Below are positions 58,960 to 64,000 of a DNA stretch of 64,000 nucleotides, one piece after another. The translations under genes and the position numbers were made by a program. Numbering within the stretch: the first letter of the stretch is position 1; each line of letters starts with the position of its first letter. Below the pieces are notes generated by a model. The model was not told the DNA's origin. It ran no database searches and saw only the letters and a program-made list of their open reading frames with translations. The stretch is taken from the NCBI GenBank assembly GCA_041480845.1, contig JBGPAU010000001.1:1-64000 (forward strand), in the 5' to 3' direction. This DNA comes from LCIL01 sp041480845. Its GTDB lineage: Bacteria; Patescibacteriota; Microgenomatia; UBA8517.

Positions 58960-60159
58960 CGGATAAAAAATAGCCAAAGCGACAGGCACAAGCGCGATAA
59001 GGATTTTCGGATGATAGCTTAGCTCAGGCACTATGAGCATGTTGGTTACGGCAATTACCGCTAAAAATTCTTCTTTTGCAAACTTTTTGGCATAAATAAA
59101 TAGAGCAAGTATGCAAGGTATAAATGCGGGGTAGGTATATCTAAATACGGAGGTAATCAGACTTGGTGTTGGCCCTGAGGGTAGAAAAAGGTAAACAGTA
59201 AAGCTTAAAAGCGCCAGAAATATGAGCTTTTGTATCCCAAGACGGAAGATCCTGTTCACATTCTTGAAGGTTAAAAAGTATAATATCGGGACGACCAGAA
59301 CTACCAGGCACCAGACGGTATATTCCGAAATAAAGGCGTGTAGCCAGATAATTGGCCCGTTTCTAAAGTATATAAACATTTTCCAAACTGCCTCATCTAA
59401 TATGTGATAATCAATTCCTTTGAAAAAAGGTATTGTTTGTGGAAAATATGGATCGCCGGTTAGTACGTAATTACGGATATACCAAGAAAGCCCCAAAACA
59501 GAAAACGGAGTCAAAAACGCGAGCAAACGGCGTAAATTTAAAAGTTTAAAGGTTTCTTTTCCGTAAAGAATTAATAAAAACATTGTATATGCAGGACCTG
59601 TATATTTACTGCCAAAAAGCATTCCCAACGTGATTCCTAAAATGAGAAAATGTTTATAACTTTTTACAGGTCTTCGAAGGAAAACTATTGATAATCCGAA
59701 AAAGGCTGCCAGCCAGACATCAATTGTTTGCGACATAATCCAGCGTATTACTGTATGAAGCGTGGCTAGACTTGTAGCAAAAATTATTGATAAATTATCA
59801 GATAAATCGTAGCTTTTTGCTAGTGCGCGCATGGCAAAAAAGAATAAAATGACTCCCGCGACACCAAATAAATTAAGGGGAATTTTGAGAAAGTTGAAAA
59901 TGCTTAAAATAATTTCAGAACTTCCGGGTTGATACAGCCTATATGGATCTGCAAAGAGATCGATATTGGGACGGAATGAATATGATCCTGGATTTAAAAT
60001 TTTACCCGATAAAATTAGTCTGGATATTGGAATGTGATAACCGATGCTATCTACTTCCCAAACTTTAGTTGTTACTCCCTGTACAAAATAATATAAAAGA
60101 AGGAAAGCGAAAATAACAAGTGAAATTTTTGCGAGAAAAGAGAGAAGGTTATTCTTCAT
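58900..60159 (-). CDS. GT-C (GT39-like) membrane glycosyltransferase
   Basis: A 419-residue protein with about 10-12 hydrophobic helices. The first loop VWEVDSIGYHIPISRLILSGKIL has the D/E-x-x-x-Y pattern of the GT39/GT83 catalytic loop. A later MLFGSKYTGPAYTMFLLIL supports the class. It likely transfers sugar from a polyprenyl-phosphate donor outside the membrane. It overlaps the convergent donor-synthase-like gene by 60 nt at the 3' end. Its start lies just downstream of tRNA-Phe on the same strand. Confidence 0.75.
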   Translation of the reverse strand: MKNNLLSFLAKISLVIFAFLLLYYFVQGVTTKVWEVDSIGYHIPISRLILSGKILNPGSYSFRPNIDLFADPYRLYQPGSSEIILSIFNFLKIPLNLFGVAGVILFFFAMRALAKSYDLSDNLSIIFATSLATLHTVIRWIMSQTIDVWLAAFFGLSIVFLRRPVKSYKHFLILGITLGMLFGSKYTGPAYTMFLLILYGKETFKLLNLRRLLAFLTPFSVLGLSWYIRNYVLTGDPYFPQTIPFFKGIDYHILDEAVWKMFIYFRNGPIIWLHAFISEYTVWCLVVLVVPILYFLTFKNVNRIFRLGIQKLIFLALLSFTVYLFLPSGPTPSLITSVFRYTYPAFIPCILALFIYAKKFAKEEFLAVIAVTNMLIVPELSYHPKILIALVPVALAIFYPSKIKKLYEFIKERYSRKRI

Positions 60160-60166
60160 ACTAATG

Positions 60167-60239
60167 TGCCGAGAGGCTGAGTCGAACAGCCATTTGACGC
60201 TCTTCAGGCGCCCGCCGTGACCACCTTGGCTATCTCGGC
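60167..60239 (-). tRNA. tRNA-Phe (GAA), atypical
   Basis: Acceptor GCCGAGA/TCTCGGC, anticodon stem GGCGC/GCGTC with loop CTGAAGA (anticodon GAA), T-arm GGCTG/CAGCC, discriminator A. The D-arm and a 4-nt variable region are unusual for Phe, and its first bases resemble the Leu/Ser class. The short variable arm excludes Ser. Its 5' nonamer is repeated three more times upstream. Confidence 0.8.
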
Positions 60240-60254
60240 AAAATCATATTTTGA

Positions 60255-60379
60255 CGAGACAAGATTCCTCTTATCTCGGCATGAACGAAGTGAATGCGGA
60301 GACAAGCTCTGCTTATCTCGGCGCTTCACCATTATTTTGCCGAGACAAGGTTCTAGCGAAGCCAGGTTCATATCTCGGC
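60255..60379. repeat. Three tandem hairpins ending in the tRNA-Phe 5' nonamer
   Basis: TATCTCGGC, the complement of the first nine bases of tRNA-Phe, occurs in the tRNA at 60231 and again at 60272, 60314 and 60371. Each extra copy closes a hairpin opened by CGAGACAAG or GGAGACAAG. The middle one is GAGACAAGC-TCT-GCTTATCTC. No gene lies here. Confidence 0.8.
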
Positions 60380-60390
60380 ATGTATTTTAG

Positions 60391-60464
60391 TGGTCGCTGG
60401 AGGGCTCGAACCCCCGACCTCATCGATGTAAACGATGCGCTCTAACCAACTGAGCTAAGCGACC
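60391..60464 (-). tRNA. tRNA-Val (TAC)
   Basis: Acceptor GGTCGCT/AGCGACC, D-arm GCTCAG..GAGC, anticodon stem CATCG/CGATG with loop TTTACAT (anticodon UAC), T-loop TTCGAGC, discriminator A. Confidence 0.95.
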
Positions 60465-60470
60465 TTACTG

Positions 60471-60552
60471 TGCGGACGAGAGGAGTTGAACCTCCACGCC
60501 TTTCGGCACAGCCTCCTCAAGACTGCGCGTATACCAATTCCGCCACGTCCGC
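60471..60552 (-). tRNA. tRNA-Leu (GAG)
   Basis: Class II tRNA: acceptor GCGGACG/CGTCCGC, anticodon stem CAGTC/GGCTG with loop TTGAGGA (anticodon GAG), long variable arm with GCC..GGC, T-loop TTCAACT, discriminator A. It lies 6 bp from tRNA-Val on the same strand. Confidence 0.94.
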
Positions 60553-60590
60553 TTAGACTCCTGCTATTATACCTAATGCTTTAAGAAAAT

Positions 60591-60659
60591 GTGCCAAGGG
60601 CGGGAGTTGTATGCAAGACATATACAATGCTTGGCATTATCAAGCCCCGATCGAGGCAA
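60591..60659 (-). repeat. Duplicated 3' end of tRNA-Leu(CAG) plus a ~50-bp spacer
   Basis: GTGCCAAGGGCGGGAGTTG at 60591-60609 matches the tRNA 3' end at 60660-60678 with two changes; the period is 69 bp. The spacer has ATGCA and TTGGCATTATCAAGCCCC, matching the motifs in the tRNA-Thr and tRNA-Pro copies. TGCCAAG/CTTGGCA can pair. Confidence 0.75.
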
Positions 60660-60660
60660 G

Positions 60661-60744
60661 TGCCGAGAGCGGGAGTTGAACCCGCACGCTCTTTCGAGCA
60701 CACGCTCCTGAAGCGTGCCTGTCTGCCAATTCCAGCACCTCGGC
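60661..60744 (-). tRNA. tRNA-Leu (CAG)
   Basis: Class II tRNA: acceptor GCCGAGG/TCTCGGC, anticodon stem CACGC/GCGTG with loop TTCAGGA (anticodon CAG), variable arm GCTC-GAAA-GAGC, T-loop TTCAACT, discriminator A. A partial 3'-end copy follows. Confidence 0.95.
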
Positions 60745-60814
60745 TCGCTTACGATTATATCAAAACCGCTCCAAACTTGACAGATTATACTCATTTGTGG
60801 CATTCTGAAAAATA

Positions 60815-61453
60815 ATGGAAAGTACGGAATTTAGCAGGGAAGAGAATATTGGTTTTTGGAAAAATTTAATTCTGGTAACTGTTTTTTTTGTGGTAACTCC
60901 CTTGGCCCTTGGAATTAGCCTATTTTCGCTTTTCTCACTTAAATCAAGTGTCACGGCTAAGCAAAATTTAAATTCATCCCCCAATTTAATTGTTTCTCCT
61001 CAATCGGGCGTAAGAGTTTATGCCTCATTACCCTTGAAATTTCCCTTGATCACCGAGCAAATTACCTCTTCGGACGCCAGACCTGAAATTTTACGGCAAT
61101 ACATGGAAAGTTTGGGTTCCCCCCTAGCACCTTATGCCGGTCTAATTGTGCAAGTAGCTGATAAATATTCTTTGGATTTCCGCCTAATTATTGCGATTGC
61201 AAGGCAAGAATCCAATATTTGTAAGGTAATACCCCCCGGATCATATAACTGTTGGGGGTGGGGAATTACCGGTCAGGATTCGCTCGGATTTACTTCATTC
61301 CAAGACGGAATTGAAGCGGTTTCGAAAGGACTTAGGCAAAATTATCTTAATAAAGGTTATATCACAGTTGAAGATATAATGAACAAGTACACGCCTCTTA
61401 GTAACGGCTCCTGGGCCCAGGGAGTTAGTAACTTCATGACAGAGATGCAGTAA
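60815..61453 (+). CDS. Membrane-anchored lysozyme/glucosaminidase-like protein
   Basis: A 212-residue protein. One N-terminal helix (LILVTVFFVVTPLALGISLF) is followed by a lysozyme-like domain of about 110 residues: SLDFRLIIAIARQESNICKVIPPGSYNCWGWGI holds the likely catalytic Glu, then FTSFQDGIEAVSKGLRQNYLNKGYITVEDIM and a C-terminal SWAQGVSNFMTEM. It probably cuts peptidoglycan outside the membrane. It is a paralogue of the next gene, with the same order of motifs. The start has no Shine-Dalgarno. Confidence 0.8.
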   Translation: MESTEFSREENIGFWKNLILVTVFFVVTPLALGISLFSLFSLKSSVTAKQNLNSSPNLIVSPQSGVRVYASLPLKFPLITEQITSSDARPEILRQYMESLGSPLAPYAGLIVQVADKYSLDFRLIIAIARQESNICKVIPPGSYNCWGWGITGQDSLGFTSFQDGIEAVSKGLRQNYLNKGYITVEDIMNKYTPLSNGSWAQGVSNFMTEMQ

Positions 61454-61493
61454 CCCTTTTATTGACAATCTTACGTCGAAAAATGAGGTTTGT

Positions 61494-61522
61494 TTGACAA
61501 ACCTATAATACTATGCTATAGT
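61494..61522 (+). promoter_or_regulatory. Strong sigma-70 promoter of a small RNA
   Basis: TTGACA at 61494-61499 and TATAGT at 61517-61522 with a 17-bp spacer. The start TTGACAAACCTATA equals that of the promoter at 49946-49973. Confidence 0.75.
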
Positions 61523-61528
61523 ACGCAC

Positions 61529-61612
61529 AGATTCCGAGGCTTAAGCATGGAAACATGACTTCGGCGTTGGAATACATATTTGGGGCTTACCGTAAGGTAG
61601 GCCCCTTCTTTT
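61529..61612 (+). ncRNA. Structured small RNA or transcription-attenuating leader
   Basis: After the promoter, ATTCC/GGAAT (61531-61535 with 61569-61573) encloses GAGG/CTTC and the hairpin CATG-GAAA-CATG, which has a GNRA tetraloop. A classic terminator follows: GGGGCTTACC-GTAA-GGTAGGCCCC then TTCTTTT. The total is about 84 nt. The lysozyme-like gene starts 12 bp after the T tract, so this could be a ligand- or protein-controlled attenuator or a separate sRNA. I could not match it to a known riboswitch class. Confidence 0.65.
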
Positions 61613-61623
61613 ACTAAACGGGC

Positions 61624-62148
61624 ATGAAAAAAATAATAATTTATATCCTAATTTGTATCATATTGATTGTCTTTAACACGGCCAATGTCCGTGCAGAGAC
61701 TCTATCCGCTTCTTCGGCCACTTTTAAAAAAGATGCGGAAGAACCAGGATTTGATTACCGTGCAGAAAATCTTAGGCGATTTTTGGAAAAATATGACTCT
61801 CCGCTGGCCGTTTATGCGGAAGATTTTGTTACATATGCAGATACTAACAGCCTGGATTACAGACTTGTCCCTGCAATTACGGGTGTAGAATCAACATTTG
61901 GCAAGAAAATTCCTGCAAATTCATATAACGCCTATGGCTGGGCAAATGGGGAATATGCTTTTGCCTCATGGGAAGATTCAATTTCTCACGTCTCTGAGAC
62001 GATAAAAAAGTCCTATATCGATAAAGGGGCCCCTACAATCGCCAAAATTGCAAAAAGGTATGCTCCCCCCTCCACGACTTGGGGAAGTGGTGTTAAATTT
62101 TTTGTTTCTAAAATCGACTCCCTGCCTCTAAACTTTGATATAATCTAA
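61624..62148 (+). CDS. Secreted lysozyme/glucosaminidase-like protein
   Basis: A 174-residue protein with a cleavable signal peptide (IIIYILICIILIVFNTANVRAE). It has the same catalytic layout as the gene at 60815: FLEKYDSPLAVYAEDFVTYADTNSLDYRLVPAITGVESTFGKKIPANSYNAYGW with the likely catalytic Glu, then FASWEDSISHVSETIKKSYIDKGAPTI. It is smaller and released rather than anchored. It is transcribed through, or after, the terminator of the upstream small RNA, so its expression may depend on antitermination. Confidence 0.8.
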   Translation: MKKIIIYILICIILIVFNTANVRAETLSASSATFKKDAEEPGFDYRAENLRRFLEKYDSPLAVYAEDFVTYADTNSLDYRLVPAITGVESTFGKKIPANSYNAYGWANGEYAFASWEDSISHVSETIKKSYIDKGAPTIAKIAKRYAPPSTTWGSGVKFFVSKIDSLPLNFDII

Positions 62149-62153
62149 CATAT

Positions 62154-62235
62154 GCCCTCGTGGCGCAATTGGTAGACGCGTACGCTTTAGGAGCGTATTC
62201 CTTACGGATTAGAGGTTCGAGTCCTCTCGAGGGCA
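62154..62235 (+). tRNA. tRNA-Leu (TAG)
   Basis: Class II tRNA: acceptor GCCCTCG/CGAGGGC, anticodon stem TACGC/GCGTA with loop TTTAGGA (anticodon UAG), variable arm TTCCTTACGGAT, T-loop TTCGAGT, discriminator A. TATAAT (62139-62144) lies 9 bp upstream. Confidence 0.95.
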
Positions 62236-62251
62236 CAAGTTGGGGCTACGG

Positions 62252-62292
62252 TCCTGAGCTTGTCGAAGGATTCGACTCCTCCCCTCGGCACA
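62252..62292 (+). repeat. REP-like repeat plus tRNA 3'-end-like fragment
   Basis: TCCTGAGCTTGTCGAAGGA (62252-62270) is the third copy of the short repeat. It runs into TTCGACTCCTCCCCTCGGCA, which reads like the T-loop and acceptor 3' strand of a Leu-type tRNA without the rest. Confidence 0.6.
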
Positions 62293-62402
62293 CTTCTTGA
62301 CTTTAATTTGTAGCCAACTATACTTCTTTCTGATTCTCAATTAAGCCAGTTTTGTTGGCTAAAAAAGGAATTATTTCGCTCATTTACACATAAAAGGAGG
62401 TG

Positions 62403-62480
62403 GTGAGAAAGGTAAACCGTTTGTTTACGCCACGGGAACTTTCCCGACTCTGTTCATTCCCTAAAGGAGGGAATAAATGA
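62403..62480 (+). CDS. Possible leader peptide before a lipoprotein gene
   Basis: A GTG-started frame of 25 codons (basic start RKVNRLFTPRELSRL) follows a strong AAAAGGAGG by only two bases. Its stop overlaps the next ATG as ATGA. The mRNA here also forms GGTAAAC/GTTTACG-like and CGGGAA/TTCCCG hairpins. It could be a regulatory leader; the tight ribosome-site spacing argues against efficient translation. Confidence 0.3.
   Translation: MRKVNRLFTPRELSRLCSFPKGGNK
62456..62474 (+). promoter_or_regulatory. Hairpin that hides a ribosome binding site
   Basis: ATTCCCT (62456-62462) pairs with AGGGAAT (62468-62474), leaving AAAGG in the loop. This masks most of the AAAGGAGGG Shine-Dalgarno of the lipoprotein gene 3 bp downstream. 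Translation of the leader frame or heat could open it. Confidence 0.45.
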
Positions 62481-63043
62481 AAACAAAATGTTCGTTGATA
62501 CTTGCAGTTGTTGTACTTGTAATGGCCACGTTGGCATGTGACGCATCATCGTTACCGTTTTTCCCAACACCGACGCCGCTGCCAACCTACACACCGTTAC
62601 CGACGTACACTTTGCAACCGACATTCACACCTGTTCCGACCGCAACGCTCGTACCGACGTTTACGCCACTTCCACAGATACTTGGTATTGACTCGCCCGT
62701 ATCGGTTTTGGATGTCGATTTCACTTTTTTTGCGGTTGCAATTACTGATGTCCCAACCAATAACGGAGCAAATCTTATGACGCCAAACGCCGGCTATTCT
62801 GTTTTAATAGCCAGTGCATATTATACCGGCGACATAAGTTCTCTTTTTAACGACTCCTATCAGGGAGTTGGTGTCTTATACATCGATGACGGAGTTTACG
62901 CTATGAACGATTGGTCGAGCGTATCCTGGAGTAACTTTATTGTGTACATCGGGTTTTATGTGAAGACGGAGGCAAACTCCTATATTCTGCACAACACTGT
63001 TGGTCAAGCCTGGTCAATCGACCTTGGTAGTTTGATCCCGTAA
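62477..63043 (+). CDS. Small lipoprotein with Pro-Thr repeat stalk
   Basis: A 188-residue protein with signal and lipobox (LILAVVVLVMATLAC, Cys21). About eight repeats of the type (P)TPLPTYT/PTFTPVP over residues 30-66 should form an extended stalk. A globular C-terminal domain of about 110 residues (LGIDSPVSVLDVDFTFFAVAITD) is of unknown family. It is likely displayed outside the membrane. A strong terminator follows at 63068. Confidence 0.78.
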   Translation: MKTKCSLILAVVVLVMATLACDASSLPFFPTPTPLPTYTPLPTYTLQPTFTPVPTATLVPTFTPLPQILGIDSPVSVLDVDFTFFAVAITDVPTNNGANLMTPNAGYSVLIASAYYTGDISSLFNDSYQGVGVLYIDDGVYAMNDWSSVSWSNFIVYIGFYVKTEANSYILHNTVGQAWSIDLGSLIP

Positions 63044-63067
63044 TCAGAAATAAGTAAATTTAAGTAA

Positions 63068-63111
63068 GGGGAGACTTTTATCTATTAGAGATAGGTCTCC
63101 CCGTTTTTTTT
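63068..63111 (+). terminator. Rho-independent terminator
   Basis: GGGGAGAC (63068-63075) pairs with GTCTCCCC (63095-63102), with an inner ATCT/AGAT pair, followed by G and eight T residues. It ends the lipoprotein transcript. Confidence 0.9.
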
Positions 63112-63132
63112 GGCTTTGTGTTAATATAAATT

Positions 63133-63255
63133 ATGGAGTCTAAACTTCTTCACATCCATAAAATGAATCGATCCACCCTCGATCACGTTCTGTTTATGGT
63201 GATCCCGATTTTGGTCTTTTTTGCGGCCTTGGCACTACTTCTAAGATATGTTTAA
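63133..63255 (+). CDS. 40-residue single-span membrane protein
   Basis: An ATG-started frame of 40 codons: a polar start (ESKLLHIHKMNRSTLDHV) then one hydrophobic helix (LFMVIPILVFFAALALLLRYV). Its stop overlaps the ATG of the DUF192 gene by 8 nt, typical of coupled genes here. No homologue is recognised. The TTAATATAAAT just before may contain its -10 box. Confidence 0.55.
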   Translation: MESKLLHIHKMNRSTLDHVLFMVIPILVFFAALALLLRYV

Positions 63256-63754
63256 ACAAATTATTCTTCCCATTCTGGCTGTTGTGATATTTATCATCAT
63301 CGTCGGACTTTTTGTCCAAAAATCCTCTTCCTTGGGTCTTTCAGGTTTAAAAACTCCGACTCCGATAGCAAAGTCCGAAAAAACTATTACGGTTGGAGCC
63401 AAAAAAATTCAAGTTCAAATCGCCGATAACGCAGAGAAAAGGGCCAAAGGCCTTTCGGGCGTAGCTTCCCTCAAAGCGGATAGCGGTATGCTTTTTGTGT
63501 TTGACACTAAAGACCTTGCTCCAATTTTTTGGATGAAAGACATGCTGATTCCACTTGACATGATTTGGATACGAGACGGGAAAATCGTAAAGATCGATAA
63601 AAATGTTCTGATTCCGTCTCCCGGCACTCCCGACAGTAATTTAAAGACATACTCTGCCGGACAAACCGTTGACTACGTGCTTGAGGTGAACGCAGGCTTC
63701 TCAAATCAAAACAATATTAAAGTGGGTGACAGCGTTGATCTATCCGGAATTTAA
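63248..63754 (+). CDS. DUF192 family exported protein
   Basis: A 168-residue protein with an N-terminal helix (IILPILAVVIFIIIVGLFV). A DUF192 domain follows: VQIADNAEKRAKGLSGVASLKADSGMLFVFDTKDLAPIFWMKDMLIPLDMIWIRDGKIV, then a VLEVNAGFSNQNNIKVGD end. The fold is a small beta-barrel; its function is unknown, often extracellular. It overlaps the small membrane gene upstream and the dinB-like gene by 13 nt at the 3' end. Confidence 0.92.
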   Translation: MFKQIILPILAVVIFIIIVGLFVQKSSSLGLSGLKTPTPIAKSEKTITVGAKKIQVQIADNAEKRAKGLSGVASLKADSGMLFVFDTKDLAPIFWMKDMLIPLDMIWIRDGKIVKIDKNVLIPSPGTPDSNLKTYSAGQTVDYVLEVNAGFSNQNNIKVGDSVDLSGI

Positions 63755-64000
63755 TGTAAATTCTTCCAACTCCTTAACTCCTCCGAAAGCAATTCTGTCC
63801 ATTACTATTTTAGCTCCGCCGAAGCTTCTGGCGCTTCCTACGGTAAACCCTCCCCATCTTTCGTTTACGGAGTCGAGAGCGGTAACCAAATCACGCTTTT
63901 TGTCTACATCCTCAAAAAGTCCAAGTTGCAGGCACCGATTCCTTGTTAAGCCGAAGCAGGAAACCGCAATATTTAGGACCGGAGTTTTAGGGTCTGCCTC
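63742..64000 (-). CDS. dinB: Y-family DNA polymerase (DinB-like), C-terminal part only
   Basis: The last 85 codons of a minus-strand gene that runs off the window. The residues TRNRCLQLGLFEDVDKKRDLVTALDSVNERWGGFTVGSARSF are typical of the end of DinB/Pol IV, after the little-finger domain. The polymerase active site is outside the window. The stop TAG is at 63742-63744, overlapping the DUF192 gene end. It adds a translesion enzyme to the repair genes of this region. Confidence 0.7.

Noticed and set aside
60167..60239. tRNA-Ser at this position
   Set aside because: The variable region is only 4 nt and the anticodon is GAA, so Phe fits better.
60240..60390. CRISPR array, because of regularly spaced repeats
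   Set aside because: The repeated unit is only nine bases tied to the tRNA end, spacers are hairpin arms rather than unique sequence, and there are no cas genes.
60573..60815. Frames on both strands over tRNA-Leu(CAG)
   Set aside because: Their residues come from the tRNA and its duplicated end, with no start signal or protein-like composition.
61529..61612. Cyclic di-GMP-I riboswitch, suggested by the GNRA hairpin and the GGDEF gene in the window
   Set aside because: The conserved GCACAGGGCAAACC and CGCAAAGCC segments of that class are absent.

Overview
The window is AT-rich, densely coded bacterial DNA from what is most probably a Candidate Phyla Radiation (Patescibacteria) genome, with a flavour of Microgenomates. 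This placement is an inference from gene content. The evidence is a shortened DnaE/HolA/UvrC set, a DUF5652-type membrane protein, LytR_C and LysM surface proteins, very small intergenic gaps, many start codons lying 5-11 nt after a -10 box, and a tRNA gene split by a group I intron. No rRNA, CRISPR array or prophage is visible.

Layout. 1-10.1 kb is an envelope polysaccharide locus: methyltransferases, GT4 and GT2 glycosyltransferases, a Wzx-like flippase, a GT2/GT-C fusion, an O-antigen-ligase-like protein and an Ig-like surface protein. 10.1-13.2 kb holds a GT-C-like membrane protein, a LysM protein, and a PD-(D/E)XK homing-endonuclease-like gene placed just before a tRNA-Asp gene interrupted by a 217-nt group I intron. 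13.2-25.7 kb is housekeeping: polX, lemA, htpX, gatC-gatA-MFS-gatB, a GGDEF protein, dnaE, rplS and yraN. 25.7-28.3 kb contains a small membrane protein, two odd tRNA genes (a Cys tRNA with A33 and a tRNA with a UUA ochre anticodon), two strongly folded intergenic RNAs, ruvC, a metallopeptidase and holA. 28.3-35.9 kb is a sugar-phosphate and lower-glycolysis operon (phosphomannomutase, PGI/PMI, ppsA, eno, gpmI). 35.9-45.1 kb is DNA repair: lexA divergent from uvrB, then uvrA and uvrC with a transglutaminase-like gene between them. 45.1-52.1 kb holds secG, a solute-binding protein, a DsbA-like protein, lipoproteins and cysteine-peptidase-like proteins. 52-64 kb mixes tRNA genes with a DRG-type GTPase, an rRNA methyltransferase, a glycosidase, glycosyltransferases, two lysozyme-like proteins, a DUF192 protein and the end of a dinB-like gene.

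The most unusual feature is the state of the tRNA genes. Seventeen are visible. At least seven are accompanied by partial copies of their own 3' or 5' ends, in several cases with a near-constant spacing of about 70 bp and a shared internal motif. Other copies carry short palindromes in the D-arm. One copy brackets a GIY-YIG nuclease gene that has a single in-frame UAA. Together with the intron, the adjacent endonuclease and the candidate ochre-decoding tRNA, this suggests that tRNA genes are the preferred landing sites of several kinds of minimal mobile element in this genome.
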